64,000 nucleotides of DNA from Roseiarcus sp963765375 (GTDB lineage Bacteria > Pseudomonadota > Alphaproteobacteria > Rhizobiales > Beijerinckiaceae), in the NCBI GenBank assembly GCA_963765375.1, contig CAVXVZ010000003.1:1054001-1118000 (forward strand). The letters are read 5' to 3'. The notes beneath the pieces are model-generated. The model was not told the origin of the DNA. It was given only the letters and a program-made list of their open reading frames with translations, and made no database searches. The position numbers were made by a program, and so were the translations under genes. Below are positions 10,543 through 19,842 of this stretch, one piece after another. Numbering within the stretch: the first letter of the stretch is position 1; each line of letters begins with the position of its first letter.

Positions 10543-13500
10543 TCACCCTCGCGAGCCGATGACGGCTGCGGTGCGGCGGGGGCCGGCGCGGCGGGCGCGG
10601 GTGAGCCTCAGTCCGAGCCGGTCGAGATAGAGATAGACGATCGGCGTCGTATAGAGCGTCAGCGCCTGGCTGACGATCAGGCCGCCGACGATCGAAACGC
10701 CGAGCGGCTGGCGCAATTCGCTGCCCTCGCCGATGGCGAAGCACAGAGGCGCCGCGCCGAGCAGCGCCGCCGCGGTCGTCATCATGATCGGACGGAAGCG
10801 CATCATCGCGGCGCGGAAAATGGCCTCGCGGCTCGTCAGCCCTTCCTCCCGCTCGGCCTCAAGGGCGAAGTCGATCATCATGATCGCGTTCTTCTTGACG
10901 ATGCCGATCAGGAGGATCACGCCGATGAGCGCGATGATCGTGAACGGGATGCCGAACAGAAACAGCGCGGCGACCGCGCCGAGTCCGGCTGACGGGAGAG
11001 TGGTCAGAATTGTAATCGGATGGATAAAGCTTTCGTACAGGATTCCGAGAACGATGTAGATCGCAACGACCGCCGCAACCACGAGAACCCGCTCCGCGCC
11101 GAGCGACTTTTCATATTCGAGCGCGGCGCCGGCAAAGCCTCCGGTGAGGTCCGCCGGCAGGTGGATCCCCTGCGCCGCGCGCTGAAACGCGGCCGTCGCG
11201 TCGCTCAGCGACTTTCCGGGCGCGAGATTGAACGAGATCGTCGTCGCCACGAACTCATTCTGATGATTGACCGAAAGCGGCGTCTCGCCTGGGCCGTACT
11301 GGGTATAGGCCGAAAGCGGCGTCATCGTCTCGGCGGCCGTCGACACCGGGGAGGCGCTCGACGCGCTGTTCTTCCCCGTGGACGCGATCGTCGCCTGCGC
11401 GGCGGTGCGGACGGCGTTGTTCGCCGCCGCGGTTTGCGCGCTGGCGGAGCTGGCGCTGGGCGTGGTCGAGAAGGCCAGAGGGACAACATTGCTGGCAAGC
11501 GGGACCGCGTTGCTGGCGAGGGCGAATGTCGGGTTCCCCGCCGAAGTCGCCGCGCTCGAGAGCGACGGCGTGACGGCCGGCGTCGAGGCGACGGAAGGGG
11601 TCGCAACCGCGAGGACCGATCCTCCGGTGACGGAGCCGCCGCTCAGCTGGCTGGTCTGCGTTCCGCTCGCCTGCCCTCCGGAAGTGCTGACCCAGAACTG
11701 TCGGAGGATCGCCGGGCGCTGCAGGTAGCGAGGCGCGACCTCCATGACCACGTGATACTGGTTGAGGGCGTTATAGATCGTCGACACCGATCGCTGGCCG
11801 AAGGCGTCGTAAAGCGTGTTGTCGATCTGATACATCGTAAGGCCCAGCCGCGATGCGGTGTCGCGGTCGATGGTGACGTTCGTCTCGAGCCCCTTCTGCT
11901 GTTGATCGGAACTGACGTCGGTAAGCGCCGGATCTTTTTGCACCGCCGCCAGAAGCTTCGGCCCCCATTCGTAGACCTCCGCGGTGTCCTCGCCGAGGAT
12001 CGTATATTGGTATTCGGCATTGCCTGACCGGCCGCCAATCCGGATATCCTGAACCGGATTGAGATAGAGCGTGCCGCCCGGAACCGTGGCCAGCTTGCGC
12101 CGCAGCCGAGTCATCACCGCCTCGACCCCATCGCGCACGCTCAGCGGCTTCAGCGACACGTAGACCGATCCGGTATTGGTTTGCGACGAGGCGCCGCCTC
12201 CGCCCGATCCGGTGAAGCCGACGACATTCTCGACCGCCGGGTCGCTCCGAACGATCGCCATCATCTGCGTCAGCTTCTGGCTCATGAGGTTGAAGGAGAT
12301 GCTCTGGTCCGCGACCAGGCTTGCGACCAGTCGACCGGTGTCCTGCTCGGGAAAGAAGCTCTTCGGTATGATGACGATCAGCCAGAGGTTGAGCGCGACC
12401 GCGCCGAACAGGGCCAGGAGCACGAGGAGGCTGTGGTCGAGCGCGATCGAAAGCGTTCGCCGGTAGAGGCCGTGCACGCGCTGAAACAGCGTGCGGCGCG
12501 CCGGTTCCGGCCGGCCGGCGCCGTCGATTCGGAGGAACAGGGCGCACATCATCGGCGTCGTGGTCAGGGAAATGGCCATCGACACGAAGATCGCCATCGA
12601 GAGCGTCATCGCGAACTCGCGAAACAGCCGCCCGACAATGCCGCTCATCAGCAGGATCGGGAGGAAGGCGGCGACCAGCGACAGCGTGATCGTCACGATC
12701 GTGAACCCGACCTCGCCCGCGCCCCGCAGGGCGGCCTCGGCGCGCGACATGCCGCTCTCGAGGTGGCGGGAAATATTTTCCAAGACGATGATCGCGTCGT
12801 CGACGACGAAGCCGGTGGCGATGGTCAGGGCCATCAAGGAGAGATTGTCGAGCGAGAACCCCGCCAGATACATGGCGCCGAACGTGCCGATGATCGAGAT
12901 CGGCACGGCGACCGCCGGAACAGCGGCGGCGCGTCCGTTGCGGAGGAAGAGATACACCACTCCGATCACCAGGAAGATGGCGATGACCAGCGTGATCTCG
13001 GTCTCGCGCAGCGATGCGCGGATGGTGACCGAACGATCGGCGGCGAAAGTGATGTCGAGATCTGTCGGCAGCGCCGCCTTGAGCTTGGGTATCGACCCGC
13101 GCACCTCGTCCACGGTCGAGATGATGTTCGCGCCGGGCTGACGAAAGACGATCACCAGCACCGCCGGCTTGCCGTCGGCCAAGCCGAGGTTTCTCAAGTC
13201 CGACACCGAGTCCTCGACGTCGGCGACGTCCTTGAGCCTGAGCGCGTCGCCGTTGCGGTAGGCGATGACCAGGTCCCGGTAGTCGGCCGCGTGGTTGGCC
13301 TGGTCGTTGGTATAGATCTGCCAGCGCTGCGCCCCGATATCGACCGCGCCCTTTGGCGCGTTTGCGTTGGCGTTCGAAAGCGCGGAGCGGACGTCCTCGA
13401 GGCCGACGCCATTATGGAAAAGCGCCAGCGGATCGAGTTCTACCCGCACCGCGGGCAAGGCGGAGCCGCTGATGATCACTTGTCCGACGCCGGCGATCTG

Positions 13501-14001
13501 CGACAATTGCTGCTGAAGAACATTCGTCGCCGCGTCATACATCTGGCCTCGCGTCAGCGTTTGGGAGGTGAGGGCGAGAATGAGAACGGGCGCGTCGGCC
13601 GGATTTACCTTTCGATAGGTTGGCTGCGACAGCAGGTTGGTCGGGAGATCGGCCTGGGCGGCGTTGATCGCCGCCTGCACGTCCTGCGCCGCGCCGTTGA
13701 TGTCGCGGTCGAGCCCGAACTGCAGGATGATGCGCGCCTGGCCGATCTGGCTGGTCGAGGTCATCTCGGTCACGTCGGCGATCTGCCCGAGATGCCTCTC
13801 CAGGGGCTCCGCCAGGCTGGTGGCGACGACGTCCGGGCTGGCTCCAGGCAACTGGGCGGAGACGGCGATGGTGGGGAAATCGACCTGCGGCAGCGGCGAA
13901 ACCGGAAGCGCCTCGTATCCGAGCACCCCGGCAAGCGCGATCGCGATGGTCAGGAGCGTGGTCGCGACCGGCCGGGCGATGAATGGGGCCGAGATGTTCA
14001 T
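10543..14001 (-). CDS. mdtC: RND multidrug efflux pump subunit, MdtC-like, with a large Ala/Ser/Thr insertion
   Basis: 1152 residues; MdtC proteins are normally near 1025. Twelve membrane helices and two large periplasmic loops are present. The proton-relay segment GFVVDDAIIVLENISRH lies in TM4 and the LLIGIVKKNAIMMIDFALEAE segment after TM10. Between about residues 775 and 900 (DNA about 11300-11690) the second periplasmic loop holds about 125 extra residues almost only of Ser, Ala, Thr, Val, Gly, Pro and Asn; after it the family sequence resumes at PLSAYTQYGPGETPLSVNHQ. It works with MdtB as a heteromeric inner-membrane pump. Last gene of mdtABC, 28 bases after mdtB. Confidence 0.92.
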   Translation of the reverse strand: MNISAPFIARPVATTLLTIAIALAGVLGYEALPVSPLPQVDFPTIAVSAQLPGASPDVVATSLAEPLERHLGQIADVTEMTSTSQIGQARIILQFGLDRDINGAAQDVQAAINAAQADLPTNLLSQPTYRKVNPADAPVLILALTSQTLTRGQMYDAATNVLQQQLSQIAGVGQVIISGSALPAVRVELDPLALFHNGVGLEDVRSALSNANANAPKGAVDIGAQRWQIYTNDQANHAADYRDLVIAYRNGDALRLKDVADVEDSVSDLRNLGLADGKPAVLVIVFRQPGANIISTVDEVRGSIPKLKAALPTDLDITFAADRSVTIRASLRETEITLVIAIFLVIGVVYLFLRNGRAAAVPAVAVPISIIGTFGAMYLAGFSLDNLSLMALTIATGFVVDDAIIVLENISRHLESGMSRAEAALRGAGEVGFTIVTITLSLVAAFLPILLMSGIVGRLFREFAMTLSMAIFVSMAISLTTTPMMCALFLRIDGAGRPEPARRTLFQRVHGLYRRTLSIALDHSLLVLLALFGAVALNLWLIVIIPKSFFPEQDTGRLVASLVADQSISFNLMSQKLTQMMAIVRSDPAVENVVGFTGSGGGGASSQTNTGSVYVSLKPLSVRDGVEAVMTRLRRKLATVPGGTLYLNPVQDIRIGGRSGNAEYQYTILGEDTAEVYEWGPKLLAAVQKDPALTDVSSDQQQKGLETNVTIDRDTASRLGLTMYQIDNTLYDAFGQRSVSTIYNALNQYHVVMEVAPRYLQRPAILRQFWVSTSGGQASGTQTSQLSGGSVTGGSVLAVATPSVASTPAVTPSLSSAATSAGNPTFALASNAVPLASNVVPLAFSTTPSASSASAQTAAANNAVRTAAQATIASTGKNSASSASPVSTAAETMTPLSAYTQYGPGETPLSVNHQNEFVATTISFNLAPGKSLSDATAAFQRAAQGIHLPADLTGGFAGAALEYEKSLGAERVLVVAAVVAIYIVLGILYESFIHPITILTTLPSAGLGAVAALFLFGIPFTIIALIGVILLIGIVKKNAIMMIDFALEAEREEGLTSREAIFRAAMMRFRPIMMTTAAALLGAAPLCFAIGEGSELRQPLGVSIVGGLIVSQALTLYTTPIVYLYLDRLGLRLTRARRAGPRRTAAVIGSRG

Positions 14002-14029
14002 GCCCTGAGCGCTCCCATGCGCATCCCGA

Positions 14030-17000
14030 TCACTCGGCGGGCGCGGCGCGGATCTCCGGCCGCGGACGGGCGCCGGAAATGCGCGCGCTTACCCGGTCGA
14101 TCGCGAGATAGACGACGGGAGTGGTGAACAGGGTCAGGAACTGGCTGACCAGGAGCCCGCCGACGATGCAGATGCCGAGCGGGCGGCGCAATTCGGAGCC
14201 CGTGCCCGTGCCGAACATCAGCGGCAACGCGGCAAAGATGGCCGACATCGTCGTCATCAGAATCGGACGAAAGCGCAGAAGGCAGGCCTGGTGAATCGCC
14301 TCGCGCGGGCTCTTGCCCTCGACGCGCTGGGCCTCGAGGGCGAAGTCGATCATCATGATCGCATTCTTCTTCACGATGCCGATCAGGAGCACGATGCCGA
14401 TGACGCCGATGATGTCGAGGCCGGCCCCCATGATGTTGAGCGCCAGCAGCGCTCCGACGCCGGCCGAGGGAAGGGTGGATATGATCGTGATCGGGTGGGC
14501 GAAGCTCTCGTAGAGCACGCCGAGCACGATGTAGACGGCAGCGACCGCGGCAAGGATCAGGTAGACCTCGTTCGACAGCGATTTCTGAAACGCAGACAGC
14601 GCTCCCTGGTAGGCGGTGCTGAAGCTCTCCGGCAGCCCGATGTCGGCCTCCGCCTTCTCAATTTCGGCGACCGCGCTGTCGAGCGAGGCGCCCGCCGCGA
14701 GATCGAACGAAATCGAGGCGGACGGAAACTGCCCGAGATGCTCGAGCTTGAGCGGCGCGTCGCTCTCGGAGATCGAGACAATCGCCGAAAGCGGCGCCTG
14801 GCCGGCGGTCGAGGTCGCGGAAGGCAGATAGATGCCGTTGAGGGCCTGGCGAACGCTCGAGATGTCGCTCAGGTCCGAATTCATGATCACCCGGTACTGG
14901 TTGGTCTGGGTAAAAAAAGTCGAGGCGATGCGCTGGCCGAAAGCATCGTAAAGCGCGTTGTCGACGGTCGCCGTCGTGATGCCGAAGCGCGCCGCGGTGG
15001 CGCGGTCGATGGTCAGCATCAACTGCCGGCCCTTGAGTTCGAGATCGCTCGACACGTTTTCGAAGACCGGCGTCTGCCGCATGCGCTCGACGAGCCGCGG
15101 CGCCCACGCGGCCAGCATGGCCTGGTTCGGATTCTGGAGGAAGAAGAGGTATTGCGCCTTGCCGACCGTGCTGTCGATCGTCAGGTCCTGGATCGGCTGC
15201 ATCGCGATCGAAATGCCCGAAACATCCTTTGTCTCGCCGTAGAGTCGGCGAATGATTTCGACCGCGGTTCCGCGGCGGTCGTCACGAGGCTTGAGCGTGA
15301 TCAGCATCCGCCCGGTGTTGAGCGCCGGATTCACGCCATCCACGCCGATGAACGAGGAGAGGCTGGTGACGTCCGGATCCTTGAGGATAGCGTCGGCCAA
15401 CGCCTGCTGCCGGCGCGCCATCTCGCTGAAGGATGTGTCTTGAGACGCCGTCGTGATGCCCTGGATCGCGCCCGTATCCTGAAGGGGGAAGAAGCCCTTG
15501 GGTATCTGGACGTATTGGAGACAGGTCGCGGCCAGGGTCAGAAGCGCGACAATGAGGATCAAGGCCTGGTGATCGAGGACCCACCCGAGCCCGCGGTCGT
15601 ATTCGTCGATGATGGCTTGAAAGCCGCGTTCGGCCAGCCGTCCGATCCGGCTCTGCGATTCGGCCGGACGGCGCCGCATGATGAGCGCGCACATCATCGG
15701 GACGAGGGTCAGCGAGACGACCGCGGAAAGCACGATCGTGATCGCGAGCGTAATGGCGAATTCATGGAACAGGCGTCCCACGACGTCCTGCATGAACAGG
15801 AGCGGGATCAGGACCGCGATCAGGGAGACGGTGAGCGAGATGATCGTGAAGCCGATCTCGGCTGAGCCGGTCAACGCGGCGGCGAGCGGCTCGTCGCCGC
15901 GCTCGACATAGCGGGCGATGTTCTCGATCATCACGATCGCGTCGTCGACGACAAAACCGCTCGCGATGGTCAGCGACATGAGGGAAAGATTGTCGAGCGA
16001 GAAGCCGAACAGGTACATTCCGGCGAGAGTGCCGACGAGCGACAGCGGGACCGAAAGGCTCGGAATGATGGTCGCCGGCAGGTTGCGCAAAAAGATGAAG
16101 ATCACCATGACGACGAGCGCGACGGCAAGGCCGAGGTCAAGCTCGACATCGGTCACCGAAGCGCGGATCGTGGCGGTCTGGTCGGACAGGATCGTCAGGT
16201 CGACGCCAGCCGGCAGCGTCTGACGGAGCTTGGGCAGCACCGCTTTCACCGCGTCGACAACCTGGATGACGTTGGTGCCCGGTTGTCGCTGGATGTTGAG
16301 GATGATCGCCGGGGTCCGGTTGGCCCATGCGGCAAGCTCGCTGTTTTCCGGGCCCTGCACGACGGTCGCCACGTCCGACAAACGGACGGCGCCGCCGTTC
16401 TTGTAGGCCACGACCAGATTGCGATAATCCTCCGCGGTGTTCAGCTGGTCGTTGTTGTTGATGGTCGAGTTTTGGCTCGGGCCGTCGAAACTGCCTTTTG
16501 GCAGATCGGTGTTCTGATTCGCGATGTCGGTCCGGATATCGTCGATCGCGAGGCCATAGGCGGCGAGCGCGCGCGGGTTCAATTGCACCCTCAGCGCCGG
16601 CCGCTGGCCGCCGGCGATCGAGACCAGTCCGACGCCGGAGACCTGCGAGATCTTCTGGGCGATCCGGACGTCGGCCAGATCCTCGACCTCGGTCAGCGGC
16701 AGCGTCTTCGACATCGCCGCAAGCGTCAGGACCGGCGCGTTGGCGGGATTGATCTTGGCATAGACGGGAGGGGCGGGCAGACCAGCCGGAAGCAGACCCG
16801 TCGCGGCGTTGATCGCCGCCTGGACTTCCTGTTCGGCGACGTCGAGCGAGAGATCGAGAACAAATTGCAGCGTCGTCACCGAGGCCCCGGCCGAGCTGAT
16901 CGAGCTCATTTGGCTGAGCCCGGGCATTTCGCCGAACTGCCGTTCGAGCGGCGCGGTGACCGCGGTCGTCATCACTTCCGGACTCGCGCCCGGGTAGAAG

Positions 17001-17146
17001 GTGGTGACCTGGATCGTCGGGTAGTCGACTTCCGGCAGCGCCGAAACCGGGAGGAAGCGATAGGCGACGCCGCCGACGAGCAACATCGCGACCATAAGCA
17101 AGGTCGTTCCGACCGGACGCAGGATGAATATGCGGGAAGGATTCAT
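14030..17146 (-). CDS. mdtB: RND multidrug efflux pump subunit, MdtB-like
   Basis: 1038 residues, the normal length for MdtB. The N-terminus (MNPSRIFILRPVGTTLLMVA) and the proton-relay stretch GFVVDDAIVMIENIARY are typical of the HAE1/MdtB class. A second conserved block, LLIGIVKKNAIMMIDFALEAQ, marks TM10-TM11. It forms the inner-membrane pump with MdtC and is fed by the adaptor MdtA, whose gene ends nine bases upstream. No outer-membrane channel gene is nearby, so a TolC-type partner must be encoded elsewhere. Confidence 0.93.
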   Translation of the reverse strand: MNPSRIFILRPVGTTLLMVAMLLVGGVAYRFLPVSALPEVDYPTIQVTTFYPGASPEVMTTAVTAPLERQFGEMPGLSQMSSISSAGASVTTLQFVLDLSLDVAEQEVQAAINAATGLLPAGLPAPPVYAKINPANAPVLTLAAMSKTLPLTEVEDLADVRIAQKISQVSGVGLVSIAGGQRPALRVQLNPRALAAYGLAIDDIRTDIANQNTDLPKGSFDGPSQNSTINNNDQLNTAEDYRNLVVAYKNGGAVRLSDVATVVQGPENSELAAWANRTPAIILNIQRQPGTNVIQVVDAVKAVLPKLRQTLPAGVDLTILSDQTATIRASVTDVELDLGLAVALVVMVIFIFLRNLPATIIPSLSVPLSLVGTLAGMYLFGFSLDNLSLMSLTIASGFVVDDAIVMIENIARYVERGDEPLAAALTGSAEIGFTIISLTVSLIAVLIPLLFMQDVVGRLFHEFAITLAITIVLSAVVSLTLVPMMCALIMRRRPAESQSRIGRLAERGFQAIIDEYDRGLGWVLDHQALILIVALLTLAATCLQYVQIPKGFFPLQDTGAIQGITTASQDTSFSEMARRQQALADAILKDPDVTSLSSFIGVDGVNPALNTGRMLITLKPRDDRRGTAVEIIRRLYGETKDVSGISIAMQPIQDLTIDSTVGKAQYLFFLQNPNQAMLAAWAPRLVERMRQTPVFENVSSDLELKGRQLMLTIDRATAARFGITTATVDNALYDAFGQRIASTFFTQTNQYRVIMNSDLSDISSVRQALNGIYLPSATSTAGQAPLSAIVSISESDAPLKLEHLGQFPSASISFDLAAGASLDSAVAEIEKAEADIGLPESFSTAYQGALSAFQKSLSNEVYLILAAVAAVYIVLGVLYESFAHPITIISTLPSAGVGALLALNIMGAGLDIIGVIGIVLLIGIVKKNAIMMIDFALEAQRVEGKSPREAIHQACLLRFRPILMTTMSAIFAALPLMFGTGTGSELRRPLGICIVGGLLVSQFLTLFTTPVVYLAIDRVSARISGARPRPEIRAAPAE

Positions 17147-17155
17147 CGAGTCAGC

Positions 17156-18586
17156 CTAGGGTCCGTTGGTTGAACCCGCCCCGGTCTGATGCGTCGAATT
17201 GTCTTGTCCCTCGGGCAAGACGCGCATGGCGGGGGGCGTCGTCTTCGTATTGCCTGGCTGCTGGCCGGGCGGCGCGCCGGGTCCATTGTTCATGCTCGCC
17301 GCCGCGTCGCCCTGATCGGCCGAAATGCGGACCTTCGAACCGTCGCGAAGCCGATCGGCTCCGTCGACGACCACAACGTCGTCCGCCTTCAGTCCCGACA
17401 CGATCTGGATCCGGTCGCCGTTGGCGACGCCGGTCGTGACCTTCTGAACCGCGACGTCGCCGTCAGGCTTGACCAGGAACACGAAAGTCCCCGGCGCGCC
17501 ATGCTGGATCGCTGCGACCGGGGCGATCGTCGCCCCGGCGATCGTGCGCACGAGCAGGCGCGCGTTGACAAACTGATTGGGGAACAGCGCCTCGTCGGTA
17601 TTCGGGAAACTCGCCCGGAGCTTGATTGTGCCGGTCGTGGTGTCGATCAGGTTGTCGACGCTTTCCAGCGCGCCGGTGGCGATGAGCTTGTCGTCGGCGC
17701 GGTTGTATGCGGTCACCGTCAGCGTCTTGCCCGACCTGACCTCCCCCCAGACATCCTGAATCGCGTCCTCGGGCAATACGAAGATGACGGAGATCGGCTC
17801 GGTCTGGGCCAGAACGACCAAACCGGTCGGGCTCGACGTCTGCACGTAATTGCCCGGATCGACCAGCCTGAGGCCGACCCGTCCGGTAATTGGGGCGGTG
17901 ATGTGGCAATAGACGAGATTGAGCTTCGCCGTCTCGATGGCCGCCTGATCCTCCTTGACGGTGCCTCTGTCCTGCTGGACGACGAACTGCTGATCGGCGA
18001 CCTGCTGTTGGGCGATGCTGTCCTCCTTCCCCAGTTTCCGGTACCGGGCGAGGTCCGATTCCGCCTGGTCGAGGAGCCCCTGGTCGTGGATGAGCGTCCC
18101 CTCCGCTTGATCGAGCGCCGCTTGGTAGGGGCGCGGATCGATCTGGGCGAGAAAGTCGTCCTTGTCGACCATCTGGCCTTCCCTGAACCCGACTTCGGTC
18201 AACTGTCCGCTGATCTGGGTCTGGACGGTGATCGTCGCCAGCGGGGTCACGGTTCCGAGACCCGTGAGCGTTTCGTCGATATCGCCGACGACGATCTTGG
18301 CCGCGCCGACCGTCTGAGGCTCCGGCCCTGCGTGCTTCTCGTTTGAGCCTTGGGGCGCGGCGAATCGCCAGACGCCAATTCCGATCAGCGCCAGCAACAT
18401 GAGGTAGATCAGCCATCGCCACCGCCCGCGCCCGGAGGGTGCGGGGTGCTCGCGGATATCTTCCTGATCGTCGGGATGAGGCTTCGGCAACTCGACTTCG
18501 GGGTCGGACGGCGCGAGCAGCGTATCAGCGCGGCGGTCCTCGTCGTCCCTAACGTCAGATCGGTTTCTGACCTCGCGTTCGGCCAT
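17156..18586 (-). CDS. mdtA: RND efflux periplasmic adaptor, MdtA-like
   Basis: About 476 residues. A hydrophilic N-terminal segment rich in Asp, Glu and Arg (about 55 residues) precedes one membrane anchor (WLIYLMLLALIGIGVW). Next come the barrel-sandwich hybrid/lipoyl half (TLTGLGTVTPLATITVQTQ), an alpha-hairpin coiled coil (LDQAEGTLIHDQGLLDQAESD) and the beta-barrel. The C-terminus is a Gly/Pro/Gln/Asn-rich tail. The cytoplasmic N-terminal extension is longer than in E. coli MdtA. An in-frame GTG at 18637 would add 17 residues; neither start has a strong ribosome-binding site. First gene of the operon. Confidence 0.9.
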   Translation of the reverse strand: MAEREVRNRSDVRDDEDRRADTLLAPSDPEVELPKPHPDDQEDIREHPAPSGRGRWRWLIYLMLLALIGIGVWRFAAPQGSNEKHAGPEPQTVGAAKIVVGDIDETLTGLGTVTPLATITVQTQISGQLTEVGFREGQMVDKDDFLAQIDPRPYQAALDQAEGTLIHDQGLLDQAESDLARYRKLGKEDSIAQQQVADQQFVVQQDRGTVKEDQAAIETAKLNLVYCHITAPITGRVGLRLVDPGNYVQTSSPTGLVVLAQTEPISVIFVLPEDAIQDVWGEVRSGKTLTVTAYNRADDKLIATGALESVDNLIDTTTGTIKLRASFPNTDEALFPNQFVNARLLVRTIAGATIAPVAAIQHGAPGTFVFLVKPDGDVAVQKVTTGVANGDRIQIVSGLKADDVVVVDGADRLRDGSKVRISADQGDAAASMNNGPGAPPGQQPGNTKTTPPAMRVLPEGQDNSTHQTGAGSTNGP

Positions 18587-18751
18587 GGCAGCAGCGCAAT
18601 CCTGACCCTCGCCGCCCAAGAAGGCGAACCGCCCCACCCTAACCGCGGGAGGGCAGATTGGTTCCGATGCTGACGTTCGGAGCCGATCAAAGATGCGTTA
18701 GCGGATCAAAGTTTGGTGCGTTGGGGCTGCGCCAGGCGCGACGCGGGCGGG

Positions 18752-19687
18752 CTAAAGGTCCGCCGCGGTCGCCTTGATGAGGTTGCACAGCCACGCCCGC
18801 AGCGGCGAGTTCTGGGTGCGCGGATGCCAGAACAGGTGGGCGCTCACTTCGACCGCGGGCAGGGGCGCCGGAATCACGCTCAGACCGGAAATATGAAGAT
18901 CGCTCACGATCTTGCTCGGCAGCGTCGCGATCAGGTCGGTGGCGGCGACCACGTGAGGGACCGCGGAGGAACTCGGCAGGACGACCGCGATGCGCCGCCG
19001 CAAGCCGCGCGCGGCGAGAATCGAGTCGACGAGGCTCGCGCCGCGCCCGTCCGGCGCGACCCGGACGTGACCGGCGTCGACCACGTGATCGGCGGCGGCA
19101 TAGGCTTCGAGCGTCAGCGGCAGCTTGAGCCGATTGCGGACGCCGACCAGGGTGACGAGGCGGTCCCGCCAGAGCATTTCGGCGCAGAGTTCCGGCATGC
19201 CGGTCAGGATCGGCGCGATCGCGACGTCGACTTCGCCATCGGCGAGCTGGTCGTAGAGCCGGTCGCGGTCGGCGACCTGGATCCTGAGGTCGAGCCGCGG
19301 CGCCTGAAGCCTGAGCTGGGTCGTGAGCGCGGGCAGCAAGGTCGTCTGGTGCAGGTCGATGGCGGCGATTCTGACAGCGCCGGCAAACTGGCTCGGGTCG
19401 GGCGCCTCGGGCGCCCTCAAGGTGCGTGAGATGTCCGAAAGCGCGCTGCGGATCGGGCCGGCCAGGTCGAGCGCGCGCGCGGTCGGCTCCATCCGGCCGT
19501 CGCGGCGTTCGAACAGCGGGTCGTCGAGCAGGTGGCGCAAGCGGTTGAGCGCCTTGCTCATTGCCGGCTGGCTGATGCCGTTGTGCCGGGCTGCGCGGGT
19601 GACGTGCCGTTCGGCCATCAGGGCGTCGAATATGACCAGAAGATTGAGATCGACGCTGCGCAAATTCCTTTCGGTTATCGCCTGCAT
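18752..19687 (-). CDS. LysR-family regulator of the adjacent ABC/hpx module
   Basis: 311 residues. The N-terminal winged helix-turn-helix is classic (LRSVDLNLLVIFDALMAERH..ISQPAMSKALNRLR), in the style of the NodD/PnbR/NagR branch; the remainder is a periplasmic-binding-protein-like effector domain. It is divergent from the ABC importer operon, with 155 bases between the two start codons and a LysR-type T-N11-A dyad in the gap. It most likely controls the importer and the HpxXYZ-like genes in response to the imported compound. The effector is unknown. Confidence 0.88.
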   Translation of the reverse strand: MQAITERNLRSVDLNLLVIFDALMAERHVTRAARHNGISQPAMSKALNRLRHLLDDPLFERRDGRMEPTARALDLAGPIRSALSDISRTLRAPEAPDPSQFAGAVRIAAIDLHQTTLLPALTTQLRLQAPRLDLRIQVADRDRLYDQLADGEVDVAIAPILTGMPELCAEMLWRDRLVTLVGVRNRLKLPLTLEAYAAADHVVDAGHVRVAPDGRGASLVDSILAARGLRRRIAVVLPSSSAVPHVVAATDLIATLPSKIVSDLHISGLSVIPAPLPAVEVSAHLFWHPRTQNSPLRAWLCNLIKATAADL

Positions 19688-19774
19688 GTTTTTTTACCAT
19701 TTCCCTCAGGCCAGCCGACCTGCCAGTCTGCCGCGGAGCGCGTGACGGGCGCGTGAGAGACGCCACCCGGCGAT

Positions 19775-19789
19775 ATGCCTTGCGGGCAT
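19775..19789. promoter_or_regulatory. putative LysR box (T-N11-A dyad)
   Basis: ATGCC and GGCAT form perfect 5-base arms around a 5-base centre, giving the LysR consensus T-N11-A. It lies between the divergent LysR and ABC genes, 53 bases before the ABC start codon. Predicted from sequence only. Confidence 0.45.
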
Positions 19790-19842
19790 CTCCGCCCATG
19801 TGCGCCATAACCCGTGCAACATGCGTGCCACCGACCCTTGCG

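Noticed and set aside
12181..14127. Long open frame (648 codons) antisense to the RND pump gene
   Set aside because: It is the mirror of a GC-rich real gene, very rich in Arg, Asp and Gly, with no family motif.
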